A stretch of DNA of 64,000 nucleotides from NCBI GenBank assembly GCA_002374095.1, contig DFKY01000001.1:1-64000 (forward strand). Reading direction: 5' to 3'. A program made the translations under genes and the position numbers. The first letter of the stretch is position 1. Every line of letters begins with the position of its first letter. The DNA is from Lachnospiraceae bacterium UBA3633. GTDB taxonomy: Bacteria > Bacillota > Clostridia > Lachnospirales > Lachnospiraceae. The notes under the pieces are model-generated. The model made no database searches. It was not told the origin of the DNA and was given only the letters and a program-made list of their open reading frames with translations. Positions 1 through 7,436 of this stretch are shown one piece after another.

Positions 1-39
1 ATACCCGCGGTGTCGAGGGTTCGAGCCCCCCCCTCGCTA
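1..39 (+). tRNA. 3' part of a class II tRNA (Ser or Leu type), cut by the window edge
   Basis: A long variable arm is visible at 1-13 (ATACC, loop CGC, GGTGT), followed by a T arm with the TTCGAGC loop at 20-26 and the acceptor 3' strand at 32-38. The long variable arm restricts it to Ser, Leu or similar. The A at 39 in the discriminator position favours Leu over Ser, but the anticodon lies outside the window. The T stem GAGGG/CCCCC contains one A-C mismatch (16/30). CCA is not encoded. Confidence 0.75.
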
Positions 40-45
40 TATAAA

Positions 46-69
46 GCGAGATGAAATCTCGCATTTTTT
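46..69 (+). terminator. Rho-independent terminator behind the partial tRNA
   Basis: A perfect 7-bp stem, GCGAGAT (46-52) and ATCTCGC (56-62), with a GAA loop is followed by a run of six T at 64-69. It ends the tRNA transcript six bases before the start codon of the alarmone synthetase. Confidence 0.85.
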
Positions 70-75
70 ATAATT

Positions 76-1155
76 ATGAATGATCATATTAAAAATTTAC
101 TTAATGAGTTTACAGAGTGTGAACCAACTCTTAATGCAATGAAAGAGTTTTTACTTTCTTATCTGCATAAGCTTATTTGCGTTGAGAATGGTTTATTTGT
201 GACGGGCATAGAAGGAAGAGTGAAGAATTATGATAGTTTAGAAAAGAAACTTGAATTAAAGGGACATAAATATAAAAATATTGGTGATATTACAGATCTT
301 GTAGGAGTAAGAGTTATAACTTTCTATAAAGACCAAGTTGACTTTATAGCTTCTCTAATAGAAAAGAATTTTGATATAGACTACGAGAATTCTGTCGATA
401 AGAGAAAAATATATGAAGTAGATAGATTTGGGTATATGTCTCTTCATTACATATGTAGGATTCCAAAAAGTCTCTATAATTATGCTGCATATCCAAAGCT
501 CAATGACATAAGATTTGAGATACAGATGAGAACTACTCTTCAACATGTCTGGGCTACTATATTCCATGACACAGGATATAAATCTGATGTCGAAGTGCCA
601 AGAGAGTATATAAGACGTCTTGCAAGACTTGAAGGCATGCTTGAGATTGCAGATGATGAATTTTTAAATATAAGAAATGAGATAGATAGTTATAGGAATA
701 AGATAAGATCTCTTGTAAAGAATGGCGAATTTAAAGACATATCATTTAATATCGATTCATATGAGAGCTACTTGTCTATAAAGCCATATATGTCACTTAT
801 AGAGAAGATTGCAAGTATAACAAGTGCAGAAGTTGAATTTGTACCATTCATAAAGTTCTATGATACATTTGTAGATCTTGGTATACAATCACTTTCAGAA
901 ATTGAACAGATGAGAATAGAAAATAGTGAAGATGCTTACAAATTATCACTTATACAACTCGGCGGCACAGATATAGACATTATATCTTCAACTGTAGCAC
1001 TTAGAAATATACTTATCATGTATATACTCAAGAAAGGTGGGACGAGAGAAGACCTTAAGAAACTTTTTGCATCTATGTTTGGAAACTCTATGCGTATGAG
1101 TGATGCATCCATTGATAGAATTATAGAACAAGCAAAAGGAATAATAATGATATAA
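76..1155 (+). CDS. Small alarmone synthetase-type protein (RelA/SpoT nucleotidyltransferase domain)
   Basis: The family transfers pyrophosphate from ATP to GTP or GDP to make (p)ppGpp; a toxic subgroup instead pyrophosphorylates tRNA 3' ends. The synthetase domain spans about residues 35-190, with DLVGVRV near 77, FGYMSLHY near 118 and the block EIQMRTTLQHVWA followed by HDTGYK at about 148-169. No HD hydrolase domain or C-terminal TGS/ACT domains are present. At 359 aa it is longer than usual small synthetases (about 200-260 aa), because of a C-terminal region of about 130 residues that I do not recognise. No Shine-Dalgarno is seen before the ATG at 76; M21 is an alternative start. A hydrolase gene begins 1 bp after the stop, so the two probably act as a pair. 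Confidence 0.85.
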   Translation: MNDHIKNLLNEFTECEPTLNAMKEFLLSYLHKLICVENGLFVTGIEGRVKNYDSLEKKLELKGHKYKNIGDITDLVGVRVITFYKDQVDFIASLIEKNFDIDYENSVDKRKIYEVDRFGYMSLHYICRIPKSLYNYAAYPKLNDIRFEIQMRTTLQHVWATIFHDTGYKSDVEVPREYIRRLARLEGMLEIADDEFLNIRNEIDSYRNKIRSLVKNGEFKDISFNIDSYESYLSIKPYMSLIEKIASITSAEVEFVPFIKFYDTFVDLGIQSLSEIEQMRIENSEDAYKLSLIQLGGTDIDIISSTVALRNILIMYILKKGGTREDLKKLFASMFGNSMRMSDASIDRIIEQAKGIIMI

Positions 1156-1156
1156 T

Positions 1157-1738
1157 ATGAGCGAAAAGAGAATTGATACAAAAATTTTAGATGAAGCTAT
1201 ATACTTTGCAGTAAAAGCACATTCGGGGTATGAGAGAAGAGGAAAAGGATATCCTTATATTGTGCATCCTATGGAAGCTGTATCAATAGTTGCTACCATT
1301 ACTAAAGACCAAGAAATGCTTGCTGCAGCTGCTCTTCATGATGTGGTAGAAGATACAGAGTATACTATCTCTGATATAAAAGAAAAATTTGGTGAAAGAG
1401 TGGCAAGTCTTGTATCATCAGAGACAGATATCAAAGTAGATGGAAAAAGTGAATCTGAATCATGGAAAGAAAGAAAACAGTATGCTATAAATAGACTTAA
1501 AGAACTTTCACATGATGCGAAAGTTGTGGCAATAGGTGATAAACTTTCCAATGCCCGTGCGATGCTCAATGACTATAAAGAAATGGGTGAAGCTTTATGG
1601 GATAAATTTCATGTAAATGACCCAAAACTCCATAAGTGGCACTATGAGGGACTTCGTGATGCAATGTCTGATCTCAAAGGCACGATACCATATGAAGAGT
1701 TTTCAAAGATAGTTAATGAACTTTTTTTAAAGTATTGA
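1157..1738 (+). CDS. Small alarmone hydrolase-like HD-domain protein (MESH1/SAH type)
   Basis: This stand-alone HD phosphohydrolase of 193 aa resembles the hydrolase half of RelA/SpoT and MESH1, which removes the 3' pyrophosphate of (p)ppGpp. The metal-binding pattern is visible: H in YIVHPMEA near residue 38, HDVVEDT near 61-67, and D in IGDKLSNARAM near 129. No synthetase domain follows. It starts 1 bp after the synthetase stop, so translation is probably coupled, and it should oppose that enzyme as housekeeping alarmone turnover or as an antitoxin-like neutraliser. Family members can also act on other pyrophosphorylated or phosphorylated nucleotides, so the substrate is inferred. Its stop codon overlaps the -35 box of the tRNA-Trp promoter. 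Confidence 0.85.
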   Translation: MSEKRIDTKILDEAIYFAVKAHSGYERRGKGYPYIVHPMEAVSIVATITKDQEMLAAAALHDVVEDTEYTISDIKEKFGERVASLVSSETDIKVDGKSESESWKERKQYAINRLKELSHDAKVVAIGDKLSNARAMLNDYKEMGEALWDKFHVNDPKLHKWHYEGLRDAMSDLKGTIPYEEFSKIVNELFLKY

Positions 1739-1763
1739 AATATATAAATAATATTGATATAAT
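1735..1763 (+). promoter_or_regulatory. Sigma-70-type promoter of tRNA-Trp
   Basis: The -35 TTGAAA (1735-1740) and the perfect -10 TATAAT (1758-1763) are separated by exactly 17 bases. The tRNA begins 18 bases after the -10. The -35 box overlaps the TGA stop of the hydrolase gene. Confidence 0.85.
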
Positions 1764-1781
1764 ATACTATTGTGATATTTT

Positions 1782-1852
1782 AGGGGCATAGTTCAATGGT
1801 AGAGCAACGGTCTCCAAAACCGTTAATGGGAGTTCGAATCTCTCTGCCCCTG
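1782..1852 (+). tRNA. tRNA-Trp (anticodon CCA)
   Basis: The acceptor stem AGGGGCA (1782-1788) pairs with TGCCCCT (1845-1851), with discriminator G at 1852. The anticodon stem ACGGT/ACCGT encloses the loop CTCCAAA, giving anticodon CCA. The T loop is TTCGAAT. CCA is not encoded. It has its own promoter upstream and a terminator directly downstream. Confidence 0.97.
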
Positions 1853-1853
1853 T

Positions 1854-1877
1854 AAAGCCCTATAAAAGGGCTTTTTT
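1854..1877 (+). terminator. Rho-independent terminator of tRNA-Trp
   Basis: The 7-bp stem AAAGCCC (1854-1860) and GGGCTTT (1868-1874), with a 7-base loop, runs into T's at 1872-1877. Confidence 0.9.
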
Positions 1878-1974
1878 CTTTATGATTAGTACAGCGAAAA
1901 AACTCAGTTATAGTATATATAATTGAGCATATAATTGAATTGTAAAAATATTAGTTTTTGGGTAATATTATATT

Positions 1975-3162
1975 ATGAAGTATCAGTCATTTCTTATAAA
2001 ATATGCCGAAATAGGCTTAAAAGGCAAAAATCGATATAAATTTGAAGATACACTTGTAAGTCGTGTTAAAAATGCTCTATCCGCTTGGGGTAGTGTGTTT
2101 CGTGTGTATAAAGAGCAAGAGAGAATTTATGTAGATTCAGATGTAGATTTTTCTGACTATTATGATGAAGTAGTAGATAAACTTAAGAAAGTTTTTGGTG
2201 TATATACTATATGCCCTATACGAAAAGTTGATTTTACTACTGATTATAAAAATCTTTCAAAAGAAGTTATTAGTTTTGTAGATGATATCTATGGAGAAAG
2301 AAATTTTACTTTTAAAGTAAAGACAAGACGAATTAACAAGACTTTTCCTATGCATAGTGATGATATATCGGCGGATCTTGGAGGTGACATACTTGAAAGA
2401 TTTAAAAATACGACTGTTGATGTACATAATCCAGAAGTCACAATATTTATAGAAATTAGAAATCATATTAATATTTATAGCGAGAAGGTAAAAGGCCCAG
2501 GTGGACTTCCAGTAGGCACAAGTGGAAAAGCTATGCTTTTACTTTCTGGCGGCATTGATTCACCTGTTGCTGGATATATGGTGGCAAAACGTGGAGTTGT
2601 AATTGATGCGATATATTTCCATGCACCACCATATACAAGTGATAGAGCAAAACAAAAAGTAATTGATCTCGCAAAAATTGTATCGGAGTATTCTGGTAGA
2701 GTAAAACTTCATATTATCAATTTTACTGATATTCAACTTAAAATATATGAGATGTGTCCGCATGATGAACTTACAATTATCATGAGAAGATATATGATGA
2801 GAATTGCTGAAGCTATAGCGAAGAAAGAAGAGTGTCTTGCGCTTATTACAGGAGAATCTATAGGGCAAGTTGCATCACAGACTGTAGAATCACTTATGGC
2901 AACCAATGAAGTGGCAAGCATCCCAGTATTTAGGCCTCTTATAGGATTTGATAAAGAAGAGATTATAAATATATCAAAAAAAATAGGTGCATTTGATACA
3001 TCAATTCTACCATATGAAGATTGTTGCACTATATTTGTAGCAAAGCATCCTGTGACAAAACCAAAACTAAGTCATATATATAAGTCGGAAGAAAAATTAA
3101 AAGAAATTATCGATGAACTTGTAAGTAAAGCAATTGAAACGGAGGAGATAGTTTTATGCTAA
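1975..3162 (+). CDS. thiI: tRNA 4-thiouridine sulfurtransferase ThiI
   Basis: ThiI adenylates U8 of tRNA and transfers sulfur to make 4-thiouridine; in many bacteria it also serves thiamine thiazole synthesis. An N-terminal ferredoxin-like part begins with KYAEIGLKGKNR, a THUMP domain covers about residues 60-165, and the PP-loop ATPase motif SGGIDSPVAGYM lies near residue 189. At 395 aa it lacks the C-terminal rhodanese domain of the E. coli enzyme, as is usual in Firmicutes. The stop overlaps the symporter start by 7 bp, so the two are probably co-transcribed. Its neighbour upstream is tRNA-Trp, separated by a terminator; I see no convincing promoter in the 97 bases between. Confidence 0.95.
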   Translation: MKYQSFLIKYAEIGLKGKNRYKFEDTLVSRVKNALSAWGSVFRVYKEQERIYVDSDVDFSDYYDEVVDKLKKVFGVYTICPIRKVDFTTDYKNLSKEVISFVDDIYGERNFTFKVKTRRINKTFPMHSDDISADLGGDILERFKNTTVDVHNPEVTIFIEIRNHINIYSEKVKGPGGLPVGTSGKAMLLLSGGIDSPVAGYMVAKRGVVIDAIYFHAPPYTSDRAKQKVIDLAKIVSEYSGRVKLHIINFTDIQLKIYEMCPHDELTIIMRRYMMRIAEAIAKKEECLALITGESIGQVASQTVESLMATNEVASIPVFRPLIGFDKEEIINISKKIGAFDTSILPYEDCCTIFVAKHPVTKPKLSHIYKSEEKLKEIIDELVSKAIETEEIVLC

Positions 3163-4958
3163 ATAGTTTTGTTGATGTGGTAGCGAGTGTAAATGGAAAG
3201 ATCAATGGTGTAGTGTGGGGAGTACCTATGCTCATACTTATATTTGGCGTAGGCGTATATTATGCATTTAGAACAAAGTTTTTCCAGATTACTCATGCGA
3301 AAGATGTGTATAATAATACTGTAAAAGGCATAATCAATAGAAAAAGTGATATTGATGAAGATAAGAAACATCATGCACTTTCGCAGTTTCAGGCACTTTC
3401 TACAGCACTTGCATCTACTATTGGGACTGGCAATATAGCAGGTGTTGCTACTGCAATTGTAGTAGGTGGTCCTGGATCAATATTCTGGATGTGGATATGT
3501 GCTATCTTTGGAATGGGTACACATTTTGCTGAAGTTATACTTGGCATCTATTATAGAAATTATGATAAAGAAAAAGGCTTCAGTGGTGGGCCGATGTATT
3601 ATCTTGATAATGGTGTAGGAAAGCAACTTGGATTTAAAACATTTGGAAAAATTCTCGCTGTGCTTTTTGCACTTTTTACATTTCTCGCATCATTTGGCAT
3701 TGGCAATATGACTCAGGTTAATTCTATAGCTGAAGCTCTAAAAAGTAATTTTTCAATACCAACAATATTTGTAGGAGTGGTACTCGCTGCAATTGTTGGA
3801 CTTATAATTTTTGGTGGCATTACACGTATAGGTAAGGTAGCAGAAAATATAGTTCCATTTATGGCTATATTTTATTTGATAGTTGGTATAGTTATAGTTA
3901 TAATGAATATAAGAAATGTTCCAGAAGTATTTAAAGCAATATTTACTGGAGCATTTAGCATGAAAGCTATTGCTGGTGGAACTCTTGGCTATGTGCTTAA
4001 AAGAGCTATAACATATGGATTTAAGAGAGGAGCATTTTCAAATGAAGCAGGACTTGGTTCAAGTGTTATGGCACACTCTGCATCAACAGAAACTGAGCCT
4101 GTGAAGCAAGCTCTTTGGGGGATTTTTGAAGTATTTTTTGACACAATTGTAGTATGTACTTTCACATCTCTTATAGTTTTGTCATCTACACTTCATGCAC
4201 CTTCGCTTGATACTACACTTAAAAATCTTAGCATGGATGAGACTATAGTGTGTGTTGATGATTCATTAAAAAATGATAATGATGAAGTACTACTTGTAGA
4301 TAACAATTTTTATCAGATGCCAATAAAACTTGATGCCAATGGAAATGCAGAAATGCATCAAGAAATGCCGAATGATGGCAAAGAATATGTAGAAGTGGCT
4401 GCATACGGAAATACATATTATGTAGAAAAATTACTTGAAAGTGACACAAATGACAACTCGTATTTCTTTGGAAATGTATTGAAAATAAAAGCAAATCCAC
4501 TTGTGCATACTAATAATGAGCCTATGTATGATGATGAAGATAGACCAATTATTGATTCTATTCATATAGAAAATATTAATGGTGTGTCGCTTGTGACACT
4601 TGCAGTTTCCAACCGTCTTTCTCATGTAGCAGGAAAGATACTTGCTATAGCAGTGACACTTTTTGCATTTACGACAATTCTTGGTTGGTCATATTACGGC
4701 ACAAAGACTGTAGAGTATATTTTTGGTAAGATTGGTACATATGTATATAAAGTTTTATATGTGATTTTCATTGTGGTTGGAGCTACGATGAATCTTAATC
4801 TAGCATGGGATATTGCTGATACATTAAATGGTCTTATGGCTATACCAAACTTAATTGGTGTGCTTTTACTCTCAGGGACGGTAATTAAGATTATAAAAAA
4901 TTATTATGATAGACAAAGTGGGAAAGACATAGCACCAATGATTTCATATAAAGGGTAA
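3156..4958 (+). CDS. Amino acid carrier protein, alanine/glycine:cation symporter family (AGCS)
   Basis: This multi-span inner membrane symporter probably imports Ala or Gly with Na+ or H+. Family signatures are visible: FQALSTALASTIGTGNIAGVATAI near residues 87-110 and FSNEAGLGSS near 297-306. Its length of 600 aa exceeds the usual 440-490 aa because of a hydrophilic, acidic insertion of roughly 130 residues (about 346-475) between transmembrane segments. That insertion contains several aspartate/asparagine-rich stretches and resembles no domain I can name. GGAGG lies about 12 bases before the ATG at 3156, which overlaps the end of thiI. The final residues return to transmembrane helices, so the frame is intact. 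Confidence 0.9.
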   Translation: MLNSFVDVVASVNGKINGVVWGVPMLILIFGVGVYYAFRTKFFQITHAKDVYNNTVKGIINRKSDIDEDKKHHALSQFQALSTALASTIGTGNIAGVATAIVVGGPGSIFWMWICAIFGMGTHFAEVILGIYYRNYDKEKGFSGGPMYYLDNGVGKQLGFKTFGKILAVLFALFTFLASFGIGNMTQVNSIAEALKSNFSIPTIFVGVVLAAIVGLIIFGGITRIGKVAENIVPFMAIFYLIVGIVIVIMNIRNVPEVFKAIFTGAFSMKAIAGGTLGYVLKRAITYGFKRGAFSNEAGLGSSVMAHSASTETEPVKQALWGIFEVFFDTIVVCTFTSLIVLSSTLHAPSLDTTLKNLSMDETIVCVDDSLKNDNDEVLLVDNNFYQMPIKLDANGNAEMHQEMPNDGKEYVEVAAYGNTYYVEKLLESDTNDNSYFFGNVLKIKANPLVHTNNEPMYDDEDRPIIDSIHIENINGVSLVTLAVSNRLSHVAGKILAIAVTLFAFTTILGWSYYGTKTVEYIFGKIGTYVYKVLYVIFIVVGATMNLNLAWDIADTLNGLMAIPNLIGVLLLSGTVIKIIKNYYDRQSGKDIAPMISYKG

Positions 4959-4964
4959 TATAAT

Positions 4965-5954
4965 TTGGAATTTGTAAAGTTATTAATTGGATTAGTACTA
5001 CTTATAAAGTTTGCTGATTTTTTTGTGGATGCGAGCGTAGACATCGCTAAAAGTTTTAAGATATCAGAGATAGTTATTGGCGCTACAATCGTAGCTATAG
5101 GAACTACACTCCCTGAAACTATGGTGTCATCAGTAAGTGCATTTAAGGGACATGGTGATATAGCATATGGTAATGCGCTTGGTTCTATAATTTGCAATAC
5201 ATCTCTAATATCTGCGATAACTATGATATTTAGACCAGGTGAAGTCAAAAGATGTGAGATTAAAGTGCCAGTTCTATTTTTCTTTTTGTCTTTTGCTTTA
5301 TATGTGGTATATGCCATATGTTTTAAAGGGTTTAGTAGATTAGGCGGTGTGAGTCTTTTTGCGATATTCATTATCTATATTTTTGTTATAGTTAAAGTTC
5401 AATCAAAATCGAAAGTTGCTGAAGATTTCGATAATGCGATAACTAAAAAAGAAGACTTGATGGATAAAGCATCTATACAGTTTCCATTTAAGTCAATTAT
5501 AATACTTATTATTTCATCAGCTGTCATAGCTTTTTCTTCCAACCTACTTGTTGATAACGGCATAATAATAGCGAGAAGATTTGGCGTACCAGAGTCAGTG
5601 ATAGGCATAACTCTTATAGCACTTGGTACATCACTTCCAGAACTCACTACTGCAATTACTTCACTTGTAAAAGGACATAGCAATCTTTCTATAGGAAATA
5701 TAATAGGGGCGAATTTTTATAATATAGTTAATGTCACTGGTATAGCAGCAATTCTTAATCCTTTTAGCATACCAGCAGAAAATAAGATTTTTGGAATTAA
5801 TTCATCATATGTTGTGGACATACCTACAGCACTTGTTGTAATGCTTATATTGTGTATGCCAACATTAATTTACAAAAAAACTAAAAGATGGCAAGGATTA
5901 CTATTGCTTATCATATATATAGCTTTTATTGTATACCAAGTGAAATCTGTATAG
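4965..5954 (+). CDS. Sodium/calcium exchanger family protein (CaCA; YrbG type)
   Basis: This integral membrane antiporter of 329 aa has the two inverted alpha repeats typical of K+-dependent Na+/Ca2+ exchangers. The first reads GATIVAIGTTLPETMVS (about residues 42-58), the second GITLIALGTSLPELTTA (about 217-233), followed by GNIIGANFYN. These carry the conserved ion-binding Glu and Thr/Ser residues. The start is a TTG at 4965, preceded by AAGGG at about 4950-4954, six bases after the symporter stop. A strong terminator follows at 5974, so it closes the thiI-symporter-exchanger transcription unit. Confidence 0.92.
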   Translation: MEFVKLLIGLVLLIKFADFFVDASVDIAKSFKISEIVIGATIVAIGTTLPETMVSSVSAFKGHGDIAYGNALGSIICNTSLISAITMIFRPGEVKRCEIKVPVLFFFLSFALYVVYAICFKGFSRLGGVSLFAIFIIYIFVIVKVQSKSKVAEDFDNAITKKEDLMDKASIQFPFKSIIILIISSAVIAFSSNLLVDNGIIIARRFGVPESVIGITLIALGTSLPELTTAITSLVKGHSNLSIGNIIGANFYNIVNVTGIAAILNPFSIPAENKIFGINSSYVVDIPTALVVMLILCMPTLIYKKTKRWQGLLLLIIYIAFIVYQVKSV

Positions 5955-5973
5955 GTTTTATACATATTAATTT

Positions 5974-6000
5974 AAATAGGCACTAAAAAGTGCCTATTTT
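5974..6000 (+). terminator. Strong Rho-independent terminator after the exchanger gene
   Basis: An 11-bp perfect stem, AAATAGGCACT (5974-5984) and AGTGCCTATTT (5989-5999), with loop AAAA, ends in T's. The A-rich 5' side means it could also stop minus-strand transcripts. Confidence 0.93.
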
Positions 6001-6014
6001 ATTTGGCATTAAAC

Positions 6015-6043
6015 TTGATGAAAAGCTTAAATTTATGTATAAT
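6015..6043 (+). promoter_or_regulatory. Sigma-70-type promoter in front of the AI-2E family gene and the glycan locus
   Basis: TTGATG (6015-6020) is followed after 17 bases by a perfect TATAAT (6038-6043). It lies directly behind the 5974 terminator. The first gene starts at 6131, leaving an untranslated leader of about 80 bases. Confidence 0.8.
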
Positions 6044-6130
6044 ACTAGTATATATGAAGTCTCTAATAGGGGCATTTATGTGCCATACAGATTTAATTTG
6101 TATGAGATTATTTTATTAGGAAATTTTAAC

Positions 6131-7435
6131 ATGGAAACAAATGAAAAACCTATAAAATCAAATCAAAATGACGAAAGCATGAAGTTTTTTAAAGAGGAGC
6201 ATTTTTCAAAGGGAGAAAACTATTTTGCAGATGCTTTTAAGGATCAGCTACCTCGACAGATAATTTTTATTGCGCTTATAGTACTCATTGCGATATTTAT
6301 ATTCGTAAGAATCAACTTAATTATAGATTTTATAAAGGCTGTCATAAGTATATTATCACCGATAATACTTGGTTGGGTTTTGACATTTATAATGGCACCT
6401 CTTTATGATACTTTAAAAAATAAGTTTTTAAATAGTGAAAATGTGACGCTTAAAAAGTTTTCTGGAGCTATGGCTACATTTGTATCTGCGCTTGTAGTTA
6501 TAGGAGTTATGGTTGGACTCATATTTTTATTTGTGCCACAGCTTTATACATCAGTCACAAGTTTTATAGGGAATTCAGACAATTATATAACCAATGTAAG
6601 GGGAATTATAAGAGATCTCACAGCCAATTCTGGCAACCATATTACAAATCAGATACTTTCTCAAGTTGAGTCTGCTATCAATGGTATTTTAGTTAATTCA
6701 AGTAATTTCGATATAAGCAAATTTGTGACAGGCATATATAATGGTTTTTATCTAAGCCTTAAAGCCGTAATCAATATCTTTATAGCGTTTGTAGTGATGA
6801 TTTATTCACTCAATATGAAAGAAGAGCTTTGTTATGGACTTAAAAGAATGCTTTTTGCGATTGTAAGGAAAGACCATGCGAAGAAAATACTTGTAGAAGT
6901 GAGATATGCAAAATCTGTATTTTCTAATTTCTTTTTTGGAAAAATTCTTGATTCTTTTATAATCGGTGTTCTTTGTTATATATGTTGTCTGATAATGGGT
7001 ATGCCATATACACCACTTATTTCTGTGATAGTAGGTCTCACAAATATCATACCTTTCTTTGGACCTTTTATAGGAGCTATACCATCATTTTTACTTATAT
7101 TGCTTGAAAATCCATTTACATGGAGACCGTATGGTTTCTTAGTATTTATACTTGTACTTCAGCAAATTGATGGGAATATCATAGGACCAAAAATTCTTGG
7201 CGATAAGACAGGAGTTGGAAGTTTTTGGGTTCTATTCTCAATACTTCTCTTTGGTGGACTTTTTGGGTTTGTTGGAATGGTTGTAGCTGTGCCACTTTGG
7301 GCTATCATCACAAGGCTTACAGATGAGTTTATAGTTATGCGACTTAAGAAAAAAGGATACCCATTATCTACTGATGAGTATTTGAGATTAAAAGAATATA
7401 ATACAACACTTAATAATGTAGAAGATAAGGGCTAA
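6131..7435 (+). CDS. AI-2E family transporter (UPF0118 / TqsA-YdbI type membrane protein)
   Basis: This polytopic membrane protein of about 434 aa has paired N-terminal helices, a central soluble part, and conserved C-terminal blocks such as LTNIIPFFGPFIGAIP, IDGNIIGPKILGDKTGV and FVGMVVAVPLW. Members have been linked to export of autoinducer-2, to Na+/H+ exchange or to other small molecules; substrate cannot be read here. The ATG at 6131 is chosen because TTAGGAAA sits about 7 bases upstream; the longer frame opens with a GTG at 5990 inside the terminator stem, which is not credible. The sugar transferase starts 1 bp after the stop, so the gene heads the glycan operon. Confidence 0.88.
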   Translation: METNEKPIKSNQNDESMKFFKEEHFSKGENYFADAFKDQLPRQIIFIALIVLIAIFIFVRINLIIDFIKAVISILSPIILGWVLTFIMAPLYDTLKNKFLNSENVTLKKFSGAMATFVSALVVIGVMVGLIFLFVPQLYTSVTSFIGNSDNYITNVRGIIRDLTANSGNHITNQILSQVESAINGILVNSSNFDISKFVTGIYNGFYLSLKAVINIFIAFVVMIYSLNMKEELCYGLKRMLFAIVRKDHAKKILVEVRYAKSVFSNFFFGKILDSFIIGVLCYICCLIMGMPYTPLISVIVGLTNIIPFFGPFIGAIPSFLLILLENPFTWRPYGFLVFILVLQQIDGNIIGPKILGDKTGVGSFWVLFSILLFGGLFGFVGMVVAVPLWAIITRLTDEFIVMRLKKKGYPLSTDEYLRLKEYNTTLNNVEDKG

Positions 7436-7436
7436 A

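Noticed and set aside
5990..6130. Upstream extension of the AI-2E gene from a GTG
   Set aside because: The GTG lies inside the 3' arm of the 5974 terminator and upstream of the mapped promoter; the ATG at 6131 has a ribosome site.
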